A DNA stretch of 60,410 nt, taken from the NCBI GenBank assembly GCA_026388415.1, contig JAPLJV010000041.1:1-60410 (forward strand). The letters run 5' to 3'. Positions 35,205 through 44,877 of the stretch are shown in pieces. The position numbers and the translations under genes were made by a program. This DNA comes from Deltaproteobacteria bacterium (lineage in GTDB: Bacteria; Desulfobacterota; Syntrophia; Syntrophales; JACQWR01). Positions within the stretch are counted from its first letter, which is position 1, and each line of letters opens with the position of its first letter. The notes under the pieces are model-generated. The model had not been told where the DNA came from. It did no database searches and worked only from the letters and a program-made list of their open reading frames with translations.

Positions 35205-36935
35205 ATGTTACAGCGCCGTAAAAAGTTAATTGCCGTTGCCGGAGGCCGGGAGCATCCCGATCTGATCCTGAAAGGCGGCACAATTGTCAATGTTTTTTCC
35301 GGTGAGATGATCGAAGCCGATGTGGCCATCGCCGATGGCTTTATCGCCGGCATTGGCAATTATGAGGGGCCGGAGATATTGGATGTGCGGGGCGGAATAA
35401 TCTGTCCGGGTTTTATTGAAGGGCACCTGCACCTGGAGAGTACGATGCTGGCTCTGCCGGAACTGGCGCGCGCAGTTCTCTCCCACGGCACAACGGCCAT
35501 TATTGCCGATCCCCATGAAATAGCCAACGTCATGGGCAAAGACGGCATCCGGTATTTCCTCGACAGCGCGGCCGGCCTCCCCGTGGACATCTATTTCATG
35601 CTTCCTTCCTGTGTCCCCGCCACCCATCTGGAGACTTCTGGCTCCCGTCTGGAAGTGAGCGATCTGATATCTTTACGGGGGGAACCGTCTGTTTTGGGTC
35701 TGGCCGAAGTGATGAATTATCCGGGCGTAGTAAATGGTGATGAGCAGGTGCTCGCCAAGGTCGCAGCTTTTGCCGATTGCATCGTTGACGGTCACGCGCC
35801 GCTGCTTTCGGGAAAAGCTCTGAACGCCTATGTGGCGGCTGGCATCCGTTCCGATCATGAATGCTCGGGTCTGGAAGAGGCTCGGGAAAAGCTCAGGCTG
35901 GGGATGCACATCATGATAAGGGAAGGAACGCTGGCCAAAAACATGCACACGCTCCTTCCCTTGATAACACCCCATTCCCTGCCGCATTTTTCTTTGGTTG
36001 CCGATGATCTTAATCCCGCCGATCTGCTTCAGCACGGGCATCTTGATCATCTGCTCAAACTGGCCATTGACCGTGGCATGGATCCGGTTTCCGCCCTCAT
36101 GATGGTCTCCCATAACACGGCCCGTTACTTCGGTTTGAAAAATAAGGGCGCCATTGCCCCCGGTTATCAGGCCGATTTGACGATACTCTCCTCCTGGCGT
36201 CACCTGCAGGTGCAAAGCGTCATCAAAAATGGTTGTCTGGTTTATGATCAAGGGGTGGTGGTTGGTAATTCTAAACGAGCAAATATATCCTATGATTTCG
36301 ATACCATGCATATAAAACCCTGGGGGCCGGCAGCGTTGGCCATGCCTTGGGAAGGAAGGGAAATTCGGGTTATGGAACTGATCCCGGGTCAGTTATTGAC
36401 CAGAGAGGTACTTGTGGAGACATCGCCCAGAGAGGGATTGCTCGCAACGGATCCCGAACGGGACATACTGAAGATCATCGTGGTAGAGCGCCACCATAAT
36501 ACGGGCAACATCGGCATCGGAATGGTGCGTGGTTTCGGACTGAAGCAGGGGGCCATCGCGTCCTCTGTTGCCCACGATTCTCATAATATCATTTGCGTGG
36601 GTGTGAACGATGGGGACATGTATCAGGCCGTTAAAACGGTGGAAGCCATGCAGGGGGGGCTGGCGGTTGTCGCCGCGGGCGAGGTTCTGGCCAGCCTGTC
36701 TCTGCCCATCGCCGGCCTCATGTCGGATGCCCCAGTTGCTGCCGTTGCCTGCAACTGGGAAGAGTTGAAGCATGCGGCAAAATCCCTGGGATGTCCTCTG
36801 TCAGAGCCATTTATGACGCTTTCCTTCCTGGCCCTGCCCGTGATACCGGAGCTGAAGATAACTGACCGGGGGCTGGTGGATGTGCGGCAATTCAAGCATG
36901 TTCCTCTTTTTGTCGCAAATAATTTCCCCCTTTAG
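35205..36935 (+). CDS. ade: Adenine deaminase
   Basis: This 576-aa metal-dependent amidohydrolase converts adenine to hypoxanthine with release of ammonia. It has the GFIEGHLHLESTM metal-binding motif, HGTTAIIADPHEIANVMG, DGHAPLL, SDHECSGLEEA and the C-terminal domain motif HHNTGNIGIGMVRGFGLK followed by SSVAHDSHNII. A good AAAGGAAG precedes the ATG. With the phosphorylase just upstream it forms a two-step methylthioadenosine-to-hypoxanthine salvage route. The stop codon lies in the loop of a hairpin. Confidence 0.95.
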   Translation: MLQRRKKLIAVAGGREHPDLILKGGTIVNVFSGEMIEADVAIADGFIAGIGNYEGPEILDVRGGIICPGFIEGHLHLESTMLALPELARAVLSHGTTAIIADPHEIANVMGKDGIRYFLDSAAGLPVDIYFMLPSCVPATHLETSGSRLEVSDLISLRGEPSVLGLAEVMNYPGVVNGDEQVLAKVAAFADCIVDGHAPLLSGKALNAYVAAGIRSDHECSGLEEAREKLRLGMHIMIREGTLAKNMHTLLPLITPHSLPHFSLVADDLNPADLLQHGHLDHLLKLAIDRGMDPVSALMMVSHNTARYFGLKNKGAIAPGYQADLTILSSWRHLQVQSVIKNGCLVYDQGVVVGNSKRANISYDFDTMHIKPWGPAALAMPWEGREIRVMELIPGQLLTREVLVETSPREGLLATDPERDILKIIVVERHHNTGNIGIGMVRGFGLKQGAIASSVAHDSHNIICVGVNDGDMYQAVKTVEAMQGGLAVVAAGEVLASLSLPIAGLMSDAPVAAVACNWEELKHAAKSLGCPLSEPFMTLSFLALPVIPELKITDRGLVDVRQFKHVPLFVANNFPL

Positions 36936-36945
36936 AAAAGGGGGA
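36925..36945. terminator. Bidirectional terminator-like hairpin between ade and the phosphohexomutase gene
   Basis: CCCCCTTT at 36926-36933 pairs with AAAGGGGG at 36937-36944 around AGA. It sits between two convergent genes, with A- and T-rich sequence on both sides. The ade stop codon overlaps it. Confidence 0.6.
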
Positions 36946-36975
36946 TTTAACTGTTATTAAAGCTACTGTGCTACT

Positions 36976-38331
36976 CTAAGAGTATTTTCCCATGATCAAA
37001 GCGAGTTCCTGTTCAATCATGCTTTTGATTTCCTGGAGCCTCGCCTCTGTAAAGGCCTCGAAACGGAGCACGAGTACGGGTTGGGTATTGGAGGCCCTGA
37101 TCAATCCCCAGCCGTCGGCAAAGGGTATCCGGACTCCGTCAATGTCAATAATGGCGTATTTTTTCTCGAAGTAGGCCTTGATATCACTTATCACCTGGAA
37201 TTTAATGTGGTCGGGGCAATCCACCCTGATTTCCGGCGTGCTAAAGGTATGGGGCACATCGGCCAGTATCGCGCTGATTTTTTTATCCGAGCTGGCAAGA
37301 ATTTCCAGCAGGCGGGCGGAGGCGTAGATAGCATCGTCATAGCCGAAGTAACGGTCGGCAAAAAACAGGTGCCCGCTCATTTCTCCGGCAAGGAGCGCGT
37401 GTTCTTCCTTCATCTTGCCCTTGATGAGCGAGTGACCAGCCTTCCACATGATCGGACGGCCGCCGTGTTTGGCGATATCATCGTAGAGCTTCTGCGAGCA
37501 CTTTACCTCGCCGATGATGGCCGCGCCGGGGTTGTCCTTCAAGACAAACCGGGCAAAGAAAAGCAGAATTTCATCTCCCCAAAGGATCTCTCCCCTGTCG
37601 GTAACCAGGCCGAGACGATCGGCGTCGCCGTCATAGGCGATGCCCGCATCGGCCTCCTTTTCCTTTACCAGCTTAACCAGCTCGCGCAGGTTGGCGGGGA
37701 TCGTGGGATCGGGGAAGTGGTTGGGAAAGCGGCCGTCCGGATCACAGTAGATGTCTGTCACCTCACAGCCCCATCTTTTGAACAGGGGCAGGGCAAAGAT
37801 TCCCCCCACACCGTTCCCGCCATCCACGACGATCTTTAAACTTCTGCCGATCTTGATATTGCCAAAAAGATAATCCTCGTAAGTCTGCGTGACATCCTGA
37901 GATTGCCTCGTTCCCGTGCCGCTTTCATAACTGCCGGCTTCCATGATCTTTCTTAATTCCTGAATTTCTGCCCCGTAGATGGTATCCGGTCCAATGCAAA
38001 TTTTGAAACCATTGAATTCAGGTGGGTTATGGCTCCCCGTGACCATGACGCCGCCGTCGGCATTGAGGTGGCGGATGGAAAAGTACAGCATCGGCGTGGC
38101 GCAAAGATCGATAGTGATGATGTTTATCCCGCTGGCCATCAACCCCTTGCCGATTGCCTCCTGATAAGCTTCCGAGCTGAGACGGCAATCCCTCCCCAGG
38201 GTCATGGTCTTGGCGCCATGGCGACGGGCGTAGGTCCCGATCGCCCGCCCGAGATCATAGACAAAATCGCTATTCAAATCCCTGTCAACGAGGCCTCTTA
38301 CATCGTATTCTCTAAATACTTCCACATTCAT
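36976..38331 (-). CDS. Phosphomannomutase/phosphoglucomutase
   Basis: This 451-aa alpha-D-phosphohexomutase interconverts hexose 6- and 1-phosphates for LPS and exopolysaccharide precursors. The phosphoserine is S100 in TGSHNPPEFNGFK; the metal loop is DGDADRLGLV; GEMSGHLFF and RASNTQPVLVLRFE are the sugar- and phosphate-binding loops. AAAGGAA precedes the ATG at 38331. It is the last gene of the surE-kdsD cluster, which fits a cell-envelope role. The AlgC-like group uses both mannose and glucose phosphates; specificity is not visible here. Confidence 0.93.
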   Translation of the reverse strand: MNVEVFREYDVRGLVDRDLNSDFVYDLGRAIGTYARRHGAKTMTLGRDCRLSSEAYQEAIGKGLMASGINIITIDLCATPMLYFSIRHLNADGGVMVTGSHNPPEFNGFKICIGPDTIYGAEIQELRKIMEAGSYESGTGTRQSQDVTQTYEDYLFGNIKIGRSLKIVVDGGNGVGGIFALPLFKRWGCEVTDIYCDPDGRFPNHFPDPTIPANLRELVKLVKEKEADAGIAYDGDADRLGLVTDRGEILWGDEILLFFARFVLKDNPGAAIIGEVKCSQKLYDDIAKHGGRPIMWKAGHSLIKGKMKEEHALLAGEMSGHLFFADRYFGYDDAIYASARLLEILASSDKKISAILADVPHTFSTPEIRVDCPDHIKFQVISDIKAYFEKKYAIIDIDGVRIPFADGWGLIRASNTQPVLVLRFEAFTEARLQEIKSMIEQELALIMGKYS

Positions 38332-38360
38332 GGCCGGATTCCTTTCGCGTTTTTCTATGG

Positions 38361-39350
38361 TTAGGGGAGGGAAATTTTCAGGCTTCCCCCGCGGCCCAGG
38401 ATATCATGCAGGTGGATGTAGCCCTGGAGTTTCATTTTTTTATCAACCACGGCCAGCGTGGTTATTTCATCACGCTGCATGAATTCGATAGTTTCGGCCA
38501 GGGAAGCGCTCGCCTCGATAGTCTTGGGCGACCCGGTCATCAGCTCCTCGACTTTCTTTCCTTTGAAATCAACATCTTTCCTGATCAGGCGGCGCAGATC
38601 GCCATCCGTCAATATTCCTGCCAGCCGGTTCTTGCCGTCCGTCACCAGGACAAAGCCCTTGTTTTTGATGTCCATCTCTTCGATGGCGGTAAGCGCGGTG
38701 GCATCCTGGGTCACCATGGGCATTTGCCGCCCCGTGATCATCACGTCGCCTACCTTGGCGCGCAGGCGCAGGCCAAGATTGCCGCCGGGATGAAACCGGA
38801 AGAAATCACTTTCCTTGAATTCCCTTTTTTCGATCAGGGCGACCGCCAGGGCGTCACCCATTGCCAAGGCGGCGGTGGTGCTGGAAGTTGGCGCCAGGCC
38901 GAAGGGGCAGGCCTCTTTCTCTACGCCGACGTCTATGGTCACGTCTGCAGATCGCGCCAACTGGGAAGAGAGGTTGCCCGTCAAGGCGATGATGGGCGTG
39001 CCGATCTGGTGTATGGCGCTGACGATCAGGTTGAGTTCGTTTGTTTCGCCGCTGTTGGACATGGCGATCACGACGTCATCCTTGGTGACGATCCCCAGAT
39101 CCCCGTGTATTCCTTCCACGGGATGGAGGAAGATGGCCTGGGTGCCGGTGCTGGTAAGCGTGGCAACAATTTTTTTTCCGATCAGACCCGACTTCCCGAT
39201 GCCGGTGATAATTACCCGGCCGGTGGAGCGGTAAATAATATTCACTGCCTGGGCGAAACTGTCATCAACTTTGTCAACGAGGTGCAGGATGCCCTCCGCC
39301 TCTATTTTCAGGACCTCCCGAGCCGTGGCTAATAACTTCTCATCAGTCAT
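38361..39350 (-). CDS. kdsD: Arabinose-5-phosphate isomerase (KdsD/KpsF)
   Basis: This 329-aa enzyme makes D-arabinose 5-phosphate, the first precursor of KDO in LPS. It has a SIS sugar-isomerase domain (GRVIITGIGKSGLIGKKI, AMSNSGETNELN, GLAPTSSTTAALAMGDALA) followed by two CBS domains (about 205-329), with the family length. It shows the genome makes a KDO-containing LPS. It lies upstream of the phosphohexomutase by 29 bp, and AAAGG precedes the start. Confidence 0.93.
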   Translation of the reverse strand: MTDEKLLATAREVLKIEAEGILHLVDKVDDSFAQAVNIIYRSTGRVIITGIGKSGLIGKKIVATLTSTGTQAIFLHPVEGIHGDLGIVTKDDVVIAMSNSGETNELNLIVSAIHQIGTPIIALTGNLSSQLARSADVTIDVGVEKEACPFGLAPTSSTTAALAMGDALAVALIEKREFKESDFFRFHPGGNLGLRLRAKVGDVMITGRQMPMVTQDATALTAIEEMDIKNKGFVLVTDGKNRLAGILTDGDLRRLIRKDVDFKGKKVEELMTGSPKTIEASASLAETIEFMQRDEITTLAVVDKKMKLQGYIHLHDILGRGGSLKISLP

Positions 39351-39518
39351 TTATGGTTTTGCCTTTCAACGGTGCTTTCTGGGGTTTGCCGTTCTTTATG
39401 CTTTCCTTGGGCAAGCTAACAAAATTTGTCACGACTTACAAGATGGATTTTTGTTTACACGACCTTGCCCGGCCTCACAAGTATACTGTCCCCGTATCTG
39501 AAGCGTCTGCTTTCTGCT

Positions 39519-40283
39519 TTAAAAAAACCTCTGTACCCTGCTCTTCAGGTCGGCCAGGGCGTCATGACGGGTCAGGTCATAATGCAGCGGCGTGATGCTG
39601 ATCAGGCCGCGGTGGAGAGCGCCGGCATCGGAATCCGGCTCGGCTGTGCCTGGACGCTGCACCTCTCCGGCCAACCAGTAGTAGGTATTATCACGGGGAT
39701 TTGTTCTTTTATCGAAGGTCTGCATCGGCATGTTTTGCCCTTGCCTGGTAACGGCAATCCCCTTAATCTCTGCTTCGGGCAGGGCGGGGACATTCACGTT
39801 GAGTACCGTATTGATAAAGGGACCTTTGGCGATCATGAAAGCGGCCATTTTCCGGGCAAACCGGGCAGCAAAGGTAAAGTCCGCATCCTGGTGCGTATCG
39901 AGCGAAATGGCCAAGGAGGGCACGCCCAGCATAACCCCTTCCGCGGCGGCGGACACCGTTCCGGAGTAGAGGATATTAACACCCAAATTGGCGCCCATGT
40001 TGATCCCCGACACCACGAGAGCGATGGGCCCGTCCGACAGCTCATGGATGCCTATCTTGACGCAGTCTGCCGGCGTGCCGGCCACCGCATAGCCCCGGAA
40101 GCGGCCGTTCTTTCCGGCTCGTCGTACCATCAGGGGTCGGGCAATGGTAATGGCATGACTCGCTGCGCTCTGTTCCACCTCGGGAGCCACAATCAGGCAG
40201 TCCGCGTCCTTGGATAATTCTTCGTAGAGGGCGCTTAATCCCCGGGAATAAATGCCGTCATCATTCGTAAGCAGATACCTCAT
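39519..40283 (-). CDS. surE: 5'/3'-nucleotidase SurE
   Basis: This 254-aa phosphatase releases phosphate from nucleoside monophosphates and short polyphosphates. The signature metal site is LLTNDDGIYSRGL at the N-terminus. VAPEVEQSAASHAIT and VVSGINMGANLGVNILYSGTVSAA complete it. Its ATG overlaps the stop of the upstream binding-protein gene by 4 bp. The 168-bp spacer to kdsD shows no gene. Confidence 0.95.
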   Translation of the reverse strand: MRYLLTNDDGIYSRGLSALYEELSKDADCLIVAPEVEQSAASHAITIARPLMVRRAGKNGRFRGYAVAGTPADCVKIGIHELSDGPIALVVSGINMGANLGVNILYSGTVSAAAEGVMLGVPSLAISLDTHQDADFTFAARFARKMAAFMIAKGPFINTVLNVNVPALPEAEIKGIAVTRQGQNMPMQTFDKRTNPRDNTYYWLAGEVQRPGTAEPDSDAGALHRGLISITPLHYDLTRHDALADLKSRVQRFF

Positions 40284-41545
40284 TTGTCACCCTGTTTTAC
40301 CTGGATTATTTTCCCGTCTTTGACCGTCAGGACAAAGGCATCTTTTTCGGCTTCGCGCGTCGCAGAAAATGAGGTCCGGCCCGTGACTCCCGGGTAGGCC
40401 CTGATTCCCTGCAGACCGTCCCGGAACTTTTCCCTCGTTGCGCCCTTGTTTTCCAGGATATTCGAAACTGCCATGCCGGCCGTATCGAAGACCTGGGCTT
40501 CCATCACATCCGGTTCCCGGCCATAGGCTGCATAAAACTTATCAACAAAGTCTATCACTCCCGGATAGCTGCTTTCGACAAAAAAACCGTCGGTAAATAT
40601 CGCCCCCTCCAGATAACCATCCTCCATGGCCAGCAGCTCCCGTGAATTCCAGCCATTCAGACCCAGGAGACGCACTCCCCGAATATCGTTGTAAACAAGC
40701 TGTGGCACGATCATCTTGACGGCCGGATAGGAATCAGGAATAAAAAGGGCCTCGAAATTGATAGTCTTAGACGGAGGCTGGTCCGCAACCTCATCTCCCG
40801 CCCGGGTTATTTCCATCGTGCCGACCAGTTTCCTGATCTGTTCGCTGAAATTGGTCTGATCATTTTTATAGGGCTCCGCCCAGACAATACTTCCTTTACG
40901 CCTCGTCACCTCTTGATAAAATAATTTCACAATCTCGGGAGCATGACCGTCATCAGGATATAAAACGGCAAACTTCCTGAGTTGCAAATCCCCCATGGCG
41001 AACTTTACCAGCGTCTTGACCTGCAGGGAACCGGAGAGAAAGTTGCGGAAGACATAAGGTCCCGCATCCGTAATTCCCTCTTTCTGTGTCAAGGTCAGGA
41101 GAGGGATTTTCCAGCGCTGCGCCTCCGGGGCCGCCACCTCGGACTCATCGCTTCCGAGGGGACCGATAATGGCCACCGCACCGGCGTTAACCAGTTTGAA
41201 CACTGCTTCGCGGACCTTTTCCGGTCGGCTCTCGGAATCCTCGATTAGCAGCTTTACGGGGCTTTGCTTGTGCGGATCAAAAAGACCGGCGGCCAGAATA
41301 ATCGCCTCCAGCACCCGGTTGCCATAGGCGGCAAACCGGCCTGTAAGGGGAAGAATGCAGCCCAGGGGCTGAGGATCTGTTCGGTCTGCCGATGTTTCGG
41401 CAACTAAAGGACCTGCGGCGGCTTTAGCCTTGTCCGTCGCTACTTGCGCAGAATTTACGGCAGTCGGCCCCGCTACCGCTGAAATGGCAGAGAACAAGAG
41501 GACAATCAGTATAATAACCGAAGATTTTGGTAAGTTATTTTTCAT
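40280..41545 (-). CDS. Periplasmic binding-fold protein (LivK/LpoA-like)
   Basis: This 421-aa exported protein has a signal peptide (SSVIILIVLLFSAISAVAG) without a lipobox Cys. A type 1 periplasmic-binding fold follows: PLGCILPLTGRFAAYGNRVLEAI, GAVAIIGPLGSDESEVAAPEAQ, YVFRNFLSGSLQ and EGAIFTDGFFVESSYPG. The family includes ABC amino-acid receptors and penicillin-binding-protein activators. With no ABC permease nearby and envelope genes around it, the activator-like role is more likely, but this is an inference. It overlaps genes on both sides by 4 bp (PLD-like gene and surE). Confidence 0.8.
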   Translation of the reverse strand: MKNNLPKSSVIILIVLLFSAISAVAGPTAVNSAQVATDKAKAAAGPLVAETSADRTDPQPLGCILPLTGRFAAYGNRVLEAIILAAGLFDPHKQSPVKLLIEDSESRPEKVREAVFKLVNAGAVAIIGPLGSDESEVAAPEAQRWKIPLLTLTQKEGITDAGPYVFRNFLSGSLQVKTLVKFAMGDLQLRKFAVLYPDDGHAPEIVKLFYQEVTRRKGSIVWAEPYKNDQTNFSEQIRKLVGTMEITRAGDEVADQPPSKTINFEALFIPDSYPAVKMIVPQLVYNDIRGVRLLGLNGWNSRELLAMEDGYLEGAIFTDGFFVESSYPGVIDFVDKFYAAYGREPDVMEAQVFDTAGMAVSNILENKGATREKFRDGLQGIRAYPGVTGRTSFSATREAEKDAFVLTVKDGKIIQVKQGDK

Positions 41546-42141
41546 CGTGGTATAAGCGACTCTATGTAGCCCAGAGCCTCGGCCGCCACCTGCGGCGATT
41601 CGATCAGCACCGAAATTTCGTTGTTATATTTCAGGGCGGACTGCGTCATGTTATGGCTCCCGACAAAAGTATATTTCCCGTCAATTACGGCCATTTTCGT
41701 ATGGGTAGTTGTCAAGGGTGAATCAAGATGCACAATCACTCCCATCTTCCTTAACCGCTCCATCGTCTGCCTATTCTCCCGGGTGTTGTCCTCGTCCGGA
41801 TTCCGGCCCTGTTCAAGCAGGACCAGCACCTTGACTCCCCGTTGGGAGGCTGCAATCAGGCTCGCCATGATGACGTCGGGATAACTGTCCCTGCTCCCCT
41901 TAGTCTTGAAATGGAAAAATGACAAGGTTATTTCTTTTTTGGCCTTAGCAATCGCATCTTTCAGGGCCGGCAAATAGTCCCTGTTTACCAGGACAGTTAT
42001 GGAACTGTTGGGATAAACGACTGGTTTCCTGCTCTCCCCTTTTTTAACCCCGGCGCTGATGGCATTGGTTGGCGACGTGAAAAAAGAGAAAATCAATAAC
42101 CAGCCCAAGGCCAGGTAAATATTATGTTTCCGACGAGACAT
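41542..42141 (-). CDS. Exported phospholipase D-like protein, single HKD motif
   Basis: This 199-aa protein has a signal peptide (YLALGWLLIFSFFTSPTNA) and one PLD catalytic motif, THTKMAVIDGKYTFVGSHN, so it should act as a dimer like the Nuc nuclease. The domain starts at YLPALKDAIAKAKKEI. It could cleave phospholipids or nucleic acids in the periplasm; the single-motif, small size favours nuclease-like members. It is the first gene of the envelope operon, starting just after the dnaK terminator, with a 4-bp overlap to the next gene. Confidence 0.85.
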   Translation of the reverse strand: MSRRKHNIYLALGWLLIFSFFTSPTNAISAGVKKGESRKPVVYPNSSITVLVNRDYLPALKDAIAKAKKEITLSFFHFKTKGSRDSYPDVIMASLIAASQRGVKVLVLLEQGRNPDEDNTRENRQTMERLRKMGVIVHLDSPLTTTHTKMAVIDGKYTFVGSHNMTQSALKYNNEISVLIESPQVAAEALGYIESLIPR

Positions 42142-42151
42142 AAATTCCTTA

Positions 42152-42184
42152 TAAAAACGCCCGGGTGATTGATCATCCCGGGCG
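42152..42184 (-). terminator. Rho-independent terminator after dnaK
   Basis: On the minus strand CGCCCGGG pairs with CCCGGGCG, the inner TGAT/ATCA extends the stem, and TTTTTAT follows. It lies 40 bp after the dnaK stop and separates the chaperone genes from the PLD-like gene. Confidence 0.9.
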
Positions 42185-42223
42185 CCATTTATAACAATTC
42201 GATAACTGTTGAATATTAAACCG

Positions 42224-44149
42224 TTATTTCACATCTTCAAAGTCCGCATCAACTACATCGTCATCCTTCTTGCCTGCTCCGGCTCCGGCGCGACCGCCGG
42301 CCTCTGGTCCACCCTGAGCTCCTGCTGCGCCGGCGTGGAGTTCGGAGGCCTTCGCATACATAGCCTCAGCCAGCTTGTGCGAGGCATTGGTCAATTCTTC
42401 CTGGGCCGCCTTTATTTCCGTCAGATCATCGCCTTCCATGGCTTTCTTGACTCTGGCAATCGCCTCTTCTATTCTGGTTTTTTCGGCGGCGCTGATCTTT
42501 TCGCCAAATTCCTTGACGTTCTTCTCCACACTGTAAATCAGGGAATCGGCCTGATTCCTGGCCTCAATCATTTCCTTTTTCTTACTGTCTTCTTCAGTAT
42601 GGGCTTCCGCTTCCCGAATGAATTTCTTTATCTCTTCTTCTGAAAGTCCGCTGGAGGCGGTAATCTTGATGCTCTGCTCCTTGCCGGTGCCAAGGTCTTT
42701 GGCTGAAACATGCACGATCCCGTTGGCGTCAATGTCGAAGGTAACTTCAATCTGCGGCAATCCTCGCGGCGCCGGCGGGAGGCCCACCAACTCAAACCTG
42801 CCCAGCGTGCGGTTATCGCCGGCCATAGAGCGTTCCCCCTGGAGAACGTGAATGCTGACGGCCGGCTGATTATCGGAGGCCGTTGAGAAAATCTGGCTCT
42901 TTTTGGTAGGAATGGTGGTGTTCTTCTCGATGAGCTTGGTCATCACCCCGCCCAAGGTCTCGATGCCCAGCGACAGGGGCGTAACATCCAGCAGCAGCAC
43001 GTCCTTCACGTCACCGGCCAGAACCCCGCCCTGAATGGAGGCCCCGATCGCGACTACCTCATCGGGGTTGACACCCCGGTGGGGCTCCTTAGCGAATATC
43101 TCCTTTACCTTTTGCTGCACACGCGGCATCCGCGTCATTCCACCGACAAGAATAACCTCATCAATGTCCTTGGGAGTCAAATTTGCGTCCTTTAGAGCCG
43201 TAAGACAGGGGGCCATTGTTTTTTCGATCAGCTCCTCGACCAACGACTCCAGCTTGGCACGGGTAAGTTTGATATTCATATGCTTGGGACCGGCGGCGTC
43301 GGCGGTGATGAAGGGCAGATTGACATCCGTTTCCATGGCTGTGGAAAGCTCCATCTTCGCCTTTTCCGCTGCTTCCTTGACTCGCTGTAGGGCCATTTTG
43401 TCGTTCCTGATATCAATCCCCTGGTCTTTTTTGAACTCCGCGGCCAGATACTCCATCAACCGCTGGTCAAAGTCTTCACCGCCCAGATGCGTATCGCCAT
43501 TGGTCGCCTTGACCTCAAAAACTCCCTCACCCAGCTCCAGAATGGAGATATCAAAAGTTCCGCCGCCCAGGTCATAGACGGCGATTTTCTCGTCTTTTTT
43601 CTTATCCAGACCGTAGGCCAGAGCGGCCGCGGTCGGTTCGTTGATGATCCGCAGGACATTCAGCCCGGCAATCTTGCCCGCGTCTTTGGTGGCTTGCCGC
43701 TGGGAGTCATTAAAATAGGCGGGCACGGTAATCACGGCATCGGTTACCTTTTCGCCCAGATAGTCTTCGGCCGTCTGCTTCATCTTGACGAGAATCATGG
43801 ATGATATCTCGGCGGGGCTATAATTCTTGTCCCTGATTGTGACCTGGGCATCGCTGTTTTTCGCCTCGGTAATCTTGAAGGGGCTGACCTTGATGTCGTA
43901 CTGCACTTCTTTAGTGCTGAATTTACGTCCGATCAGCCTTTTCACGGCATAGACCGTATTCTCAGAATTGGTCACAGCTTGTCGCTTGGCCACCTGCCCC
44001 ACCAGACGCTCGCCGCTTTCCGTAAAGGCCACCATGGAAGGAGTCGTCCGGTTCCCTTCCTGATTGGCGATTACCACAGGGTCTCCGCCTTCCATAATAG
44101 CGACGCATGAATTTGTTGTTCCCAAATCAATCCCAATAATCTTACCCAT
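42224..44149 (-). CDS. dnaK: Molecular chaperone DnaK (Hsp70)
   Basis: This 641-aa chaperone starts [22 protein letters not shown] behind AAGGAGGAAT. The ATPase signatures [17 protein letters not shown] and [15 protein letters not shown], the linker ([19 protein letters not shown]) and a Gly/Ala-rich C-terminus ending [13 protein letters not shown] are all present. It is intact and of normal length. It follows grpE by 42 bp; hrcA and dnaJ are not in the window and no CIRCE element was seen. Confidence 0.98.
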   Translation of the reverse strand: MGKIIGIDLGTTNSCVAIMEGGDPVVIANQEGNRTTPSMVAFTESGERLVGQVAKRQAVTNSENTVYAVKRLIGRKFSTKEVQYDIKVSPFKITEAKNSDAQVTIRDKNYSPAEISSMILVKMKQTAEDYLGEKVTDAVITVPAYFNDSQRQATKDAGKIAGLNVLRIINEPTAAALAYGLDKKKDEKIAVYDLGGGTFDISILELGEGVFEVKATNGDTHLGGEDFDQRLMEYLAAEFKKDQGIDIRNDKMALQRVKEAAEKAKMELSTAMETDVNLPFITADAAGPKHMNIKLTRAKLESLVEELIEKTMAPCLTALKDANLTPKDIDEVILVGGMTRMPRVQQKVKEIFAKEPHRGVNPDEVVAIGASIQGGVLAGDVKDVLLLDVTPLSLGIETLGGVMTKLIEKNTTIPTKKSQIFSTASDNQPAVSIHVLQGERSMAGDNRTLGRFELVGLPPAPRGLPQIEVTFDIDANGIVHVSAKDLGTGKEQSIKITASSGLSEEEIKKFIREAEAHTEEDSKKKEMIEARNQADSLIYSVEKNVKEFGEKISAAEKTRIEEAIARVKKAMEGDDLTEIKAAQEELTNASHKLAEAMYAKASELHAGAAGAQGGPEAGGRAGAGAGKKDDDVVDADFEDVK

Positions 44150-44191
44150 ATAATAATTCCTCCTTAACCGCTGATAAGTGCTGATTTGACT

Positions 44192-44758
44192 TTATTTATT
44201 ATTATTCCCCTGGGCCGGCGCTCTGCCCACCGACACCTTGGCAGCTTTCAACAATCGGCCCTTCAGGAGATAACCCTTTTCAAATTCTTCGACAACCTTG
44301 CCGTGTCCCTCAGCTTCACTTTCCACCTGCAACATGGCATCGTGCAGCTCAGGATTGAAATCTGTGGCCACCGAATCTATCGCTTCCACACCGTGCTTGC
44401 CGAGGCAACACAACAACTGATCCTTGACTAATTTAAAGCCCTCCTTGAATGCCCCTACATCCGCAGCCTTACCGGCATGTTCCGCAGCCCGGTCGAGGCT
44501 GTCAATAATGGGCAAGACATCCCGAATGAGCGTTTCATTGCCGTAGGCTATGGCATCGGCCCTTTCTCTGGCGGCCCGCTTGCGATAGTTTTCCAGCTCC
44601 GCCAGAGCCCTCACGTACTTGTCATAATTTTCCGCAGCCTTTTTTTCCGCTTCCTCAAGTCTGGCCAGCAAATTATCGCCCTGCCCTTCACCATCCGGCT
44701 CCTTAGCCGCTGGCGCTTCCTGCTCAGTTGTTGTTTCCTTCTTGGTTTTCTTCACCAT
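44192..44758 (-). CDS. grpE: Nucleotide exchange factor GrpE
   Basis: This 188-aa cochaperone releases ADP from DnaK. An acidic, Lys/Glu-rich N-terminus is followed by a long dimer coiled coil (LARLEEAEKKAAENYDKYVRALAELENYRKR in pieces). The C-terminal beta domain carries VEAIDSVATDFNPELHDAMLQVES and YLLKGRLLKAAKVSVG. A hairpin with a TTGACA lies upstream. The gene order grpE-dnaK is usual. Confidence 0.95.
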   Translation of the reverse strand: MVKKTKKETTTEQEAPAAKEPDGEGQGDNLLARLEEAEKKAAENYDKYVRALAELENYRKRAARERADAIAYGNETLIRDVLPIIDSLDRAAEHAGKAADVGAFKEGFKLVKDQLLCCLGKHGVEAIDSVATDFNPELHDAMLQVESEAEGHGKVVEEFEKGYLLKGRLLKAAKVSVGRAPAQGNNNK

Positions 44759-44802
44759 ATTTGTCTATTAAAACTCCTTTTGCCGAAATCACTGCTGCCG
44801 TT

Positions 44803-44860
44803 AGTAAGTTAGAAATCATATTCTGCGTATTTTTGCAGAGTGTGATTTTGTCAACTTACT
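44803..44860. promoter_or_regulatory. Long imperfect hairpin between gmhA and grpE
   Basis: AGTAAGTT (44803-44810) pairs with AACTTACT (44853-44860), and TCTGC (44822-44826) pairs with GCAGA (44835-44839), giving a 58-bp stem-loop. It contains a minus-strand TTGACA at 44854-44849. No T-run follows, so it is more likely a leader structure or operator of grpE-dnaK than a terminator. Confidence 0.45.
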
Positions 44861-44877
44861 TATCCCGTTTATCGGGG

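Noticed and set aside
39351-39518. Riboswitch-like GGCAAACC sequence before kdsD
   Set aside because: The fragment recalls part of the c-di-GMP-I consensus, but the required stems and the second conserved segment are missing.
44759-44877. CIRCE element upstream of grpE
   Set aside because: The TTAGCACTC-N9-GAGTGCTAA inverted repeat is not present; the hairpin there has different arms.
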